13,286 bases of DNA from JAJDGF01 sp031549325. GTDB taxonomy: Bacteria; Bacillota; Clostridia; Christensenellales; Aristaeellaceae. How positions within the stretch are numbered: position 1 is the stretch's first letter; each line of letters starts with the position of its first letter. The stretch spans positions 1 through 13,286 of the forward strand of contig JAVBQA010000090.1 in assembly GCA_031549325.1 (NCBI GenBank), in the 5' to 3' direction. The notes under the pieces were generated by a model. It was given only the letters and a program-made list of their open reading frames with translations, was not told where the DNA came from and made no database searches. Shown here piece after piece: positions 12,246-13,286 of this stretch. A program made the position numbers and the translations under genes.

Positions 12246-13286
12246 ATGAATTTAAAGGATATCGCCACCATGGCGGGCGTTTCGCAGGCCTGCGTCTCGC
12301 TGGTTCGCAAGGGCCGCGCCGGCGTAAGCGCCCCGGTGCGCGAGCGCATCCAGGCGCTCTTGAAGAAACATGGATTCAGCTACGTGGAGCACGACAAGCT
12401 GACCGGCTTGCCAGCGGGCGAACAGGGCGCGGAATCCAGCCGCTGCATACGACTCCTAACCTATAAGAAGCATGCCATGCTCGTCGATGGCAACGACGGA
12501 TTCGTGACGTCGATCATTGACTCGCTAGATCACGAGGCGCGGCTGCGGGGCTATCAGCTGCTGGTGAGTGTGATCGGCCCAGCCAACTACCAGTCCGTGC
12601 TGCAATCCGCGGCCAGCGTACCCACAGATGGAGCGCTGGTGGTTGCCACGGAGATGACGCAGCAGGAACTCGGCATCTTCGACTCCATCCAAACGCCGCT
12701 GGTGATTCTGGATAGCGACTTTATACAGTCGCCCTACAGCTGCGTCACGATGAACAACCACGAGCTGGCTTTCAGCGCGGTGCGGCATCTGATCGAGCTT
12801 GGGCACCCTGAAGTCGGCTACCTGCATTCCTCTGTACCCACCGGAAACTTCCGGGGTCGCACCCAGGGTTACCAAGAGGCCATCCAGACCATCGGCCTGC
12901 GCTATGACGAGCGGCTGGTGTACGACTTGCGCCCCACGATGGATGGCGCCTATCAGGATATGCAAGCACAGCTCAAACAGCGGCGCGCGCTTCCCAGCGC
13001 TTTTTTCGCCGACAACGATATCATCGCCATCGGGGCCATGAAGGCGTTCTCGGAACGGGGCATCCAGGTGCCGCAGGACATCTCGGTCGTGGGCGTGGAC
13101 AACATTCCGTTCGGCGCCGTTTCAAGCACACCGCTAACAACCATGGCCATCTCCTGCGCCGAGATCGGGCGCTGGGCCGTGCAGGTGCTGCTACAGACCA
13201 TCCAAACGCCCGACATGCCCAAGACCAAGGTGCAGGTTGGCGCCACACTGGTTGAACGCGACAGCACAATGCGGTACCGCCAGTGA
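12246..13286 (+). CDS. LacI-family transcriptional regulator, 346 aa
   Basis: An N-terminal LacI helix-turn-helix (residues 3-23, LKDIATMAGVSQACVSLVRKG) is followed by VSAPVRERIQALLKKHGF. A periplasmic-binding-protein-like effector domain spans about 67-335, with SIIDSLDHEARLRGYQLLVS, DGALVVATEMT, HLIELGHPEVGYLHSS, FRGRTQGYQEAI, SAFFADNDIIAIGAMKAFSERGIQVPQDISVVGVD and TPLTTMAI. The usual hinge (YxPN.xAR.L) is missing: the sequence after GF is SYVEHDKLTGLPAGEQG. ATG at 12246 has GGGGAG 6 bases upstream. It is divergent from the importer operon and is the obvious regulator of it and of itself through the two matched operators; the inducer is probably the imported sugar or a product of the hydrolase. 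The gene is complete: TGA is the last codon of the window. Confidence 0.92.
   Translation: MNLKDIATMAGVSQACVSLVRKGRAGVSAPVRERIQALLKKHGFSYVEHDKLTGLPAGEQGAESSRCIRLLTYKKHAMLVDGNDGFVTSIIDSLDHEARLRGYQLLVSVIGPANYQSVLQSAASVPTDGALVVATEMTQQELGIFDSIQTPLVILDSDFIQSPYSCVTMNNHELAFSAVRHLIELGHPEVGYLHSSVPTGNFRGRTQGYQEAIQTIGLRYDERLVYDLRPTMDGAYQDMQAQLKQRRALPSAFFADNDIIAIGAMKAFSERGIQVPQDISVVGVDNIPFGAVSSTPLTTMAISCAEIGRWAVQVLLQTIQTPDMPKTKVQVGATLVERDSTMRYRQ

Noticed and set aside
1..13286. tRNA, rRNA, CRISPR arrays, insertion sequences, phage or toxin-antitoxin genes
   Set aside because: Looked for on both strands; no repeat-spacer pattern, transposase, integrase or tRNA-like cloverleaf was seen.

Overview
The window is GC-rich DNA. 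It carries Gram-positive style AGGAGG ribosome-binding sites, ATGA-overlapped genes, occasional GTG/TTG starts and a yybP-ykoY riboswitch. A binding-protein ABC importer without its own ATPase gene also fits. Together these suggest a high-GC member of the Clostridia/Firmicutes, probably anaerobic given the ferredoxin, polyferredoxin and flavodoxin genes. This assignment is inference from gene style only.

Layout. (1) 1-237, minus: start of an exported flavodoxin-like protein, cut by the window edge, with a good promoter at 302-330. (2) 469-702, minus: a frameshifted, startless remnant resembling the DUF2316 family. (3) 707-2275, plus: a tightly packed four-gene operon of a 2x[4Fe-4S] ferredoxin, a membrane NapH-like 4Fe-4S protein, an ArsR regulator of the BigR/SqrR persulfide-sensing type, and an exported rhodanese. 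Its sigma-70-like promoter carries a perfect inverted repeat over the -10 box. (4) 2348-5250, plus: a manganese (yybP-ykoY) riboswitch with a readable antiterminator/terminator switch, followed by a PMR1/SPCA-like P-type ATPase (probable Mn2+/Ca2+ exporter) and a strong terminator at 5308-5348. (5) 5526-6080, minus: a YdeI/OmdA-like protein. I see no gene in 5349-5525 or in 6081-6292. (6) 6293-11917, minus: a carbohydrate ABC-importer operon running from solute-binding protein to two permeases to a long ADP-ribosylglycohydrolase-family enzyme, then a coding fragment. (7) 12246-13286, plus: a divergent LacI-family regulator whose stop codon is the last base of the window.

How the parts may work together. 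The ferredoxin operon looks like a sulfane-sulfur (persulfide) responsive redox module: the regulator has both conserved sensing cysteines and the last gene is a sulfurtransferase. The ATPase is wired to Mn2+ through its leader RNA. The importer operon and the LacI gene share an intergenic region of about 330 bp. It holds two matching operator-like inverted repeats, one over the lacI -35 box and one about 40 bp inside the transporter leader, so one regulator probably controls both directions. The importer lacks an ATPase gene and would need a shared MsmX-like one from elsewhere. The imported substrate cannot be named, but the associated hydrolase points to a glycoside or N-riboside.
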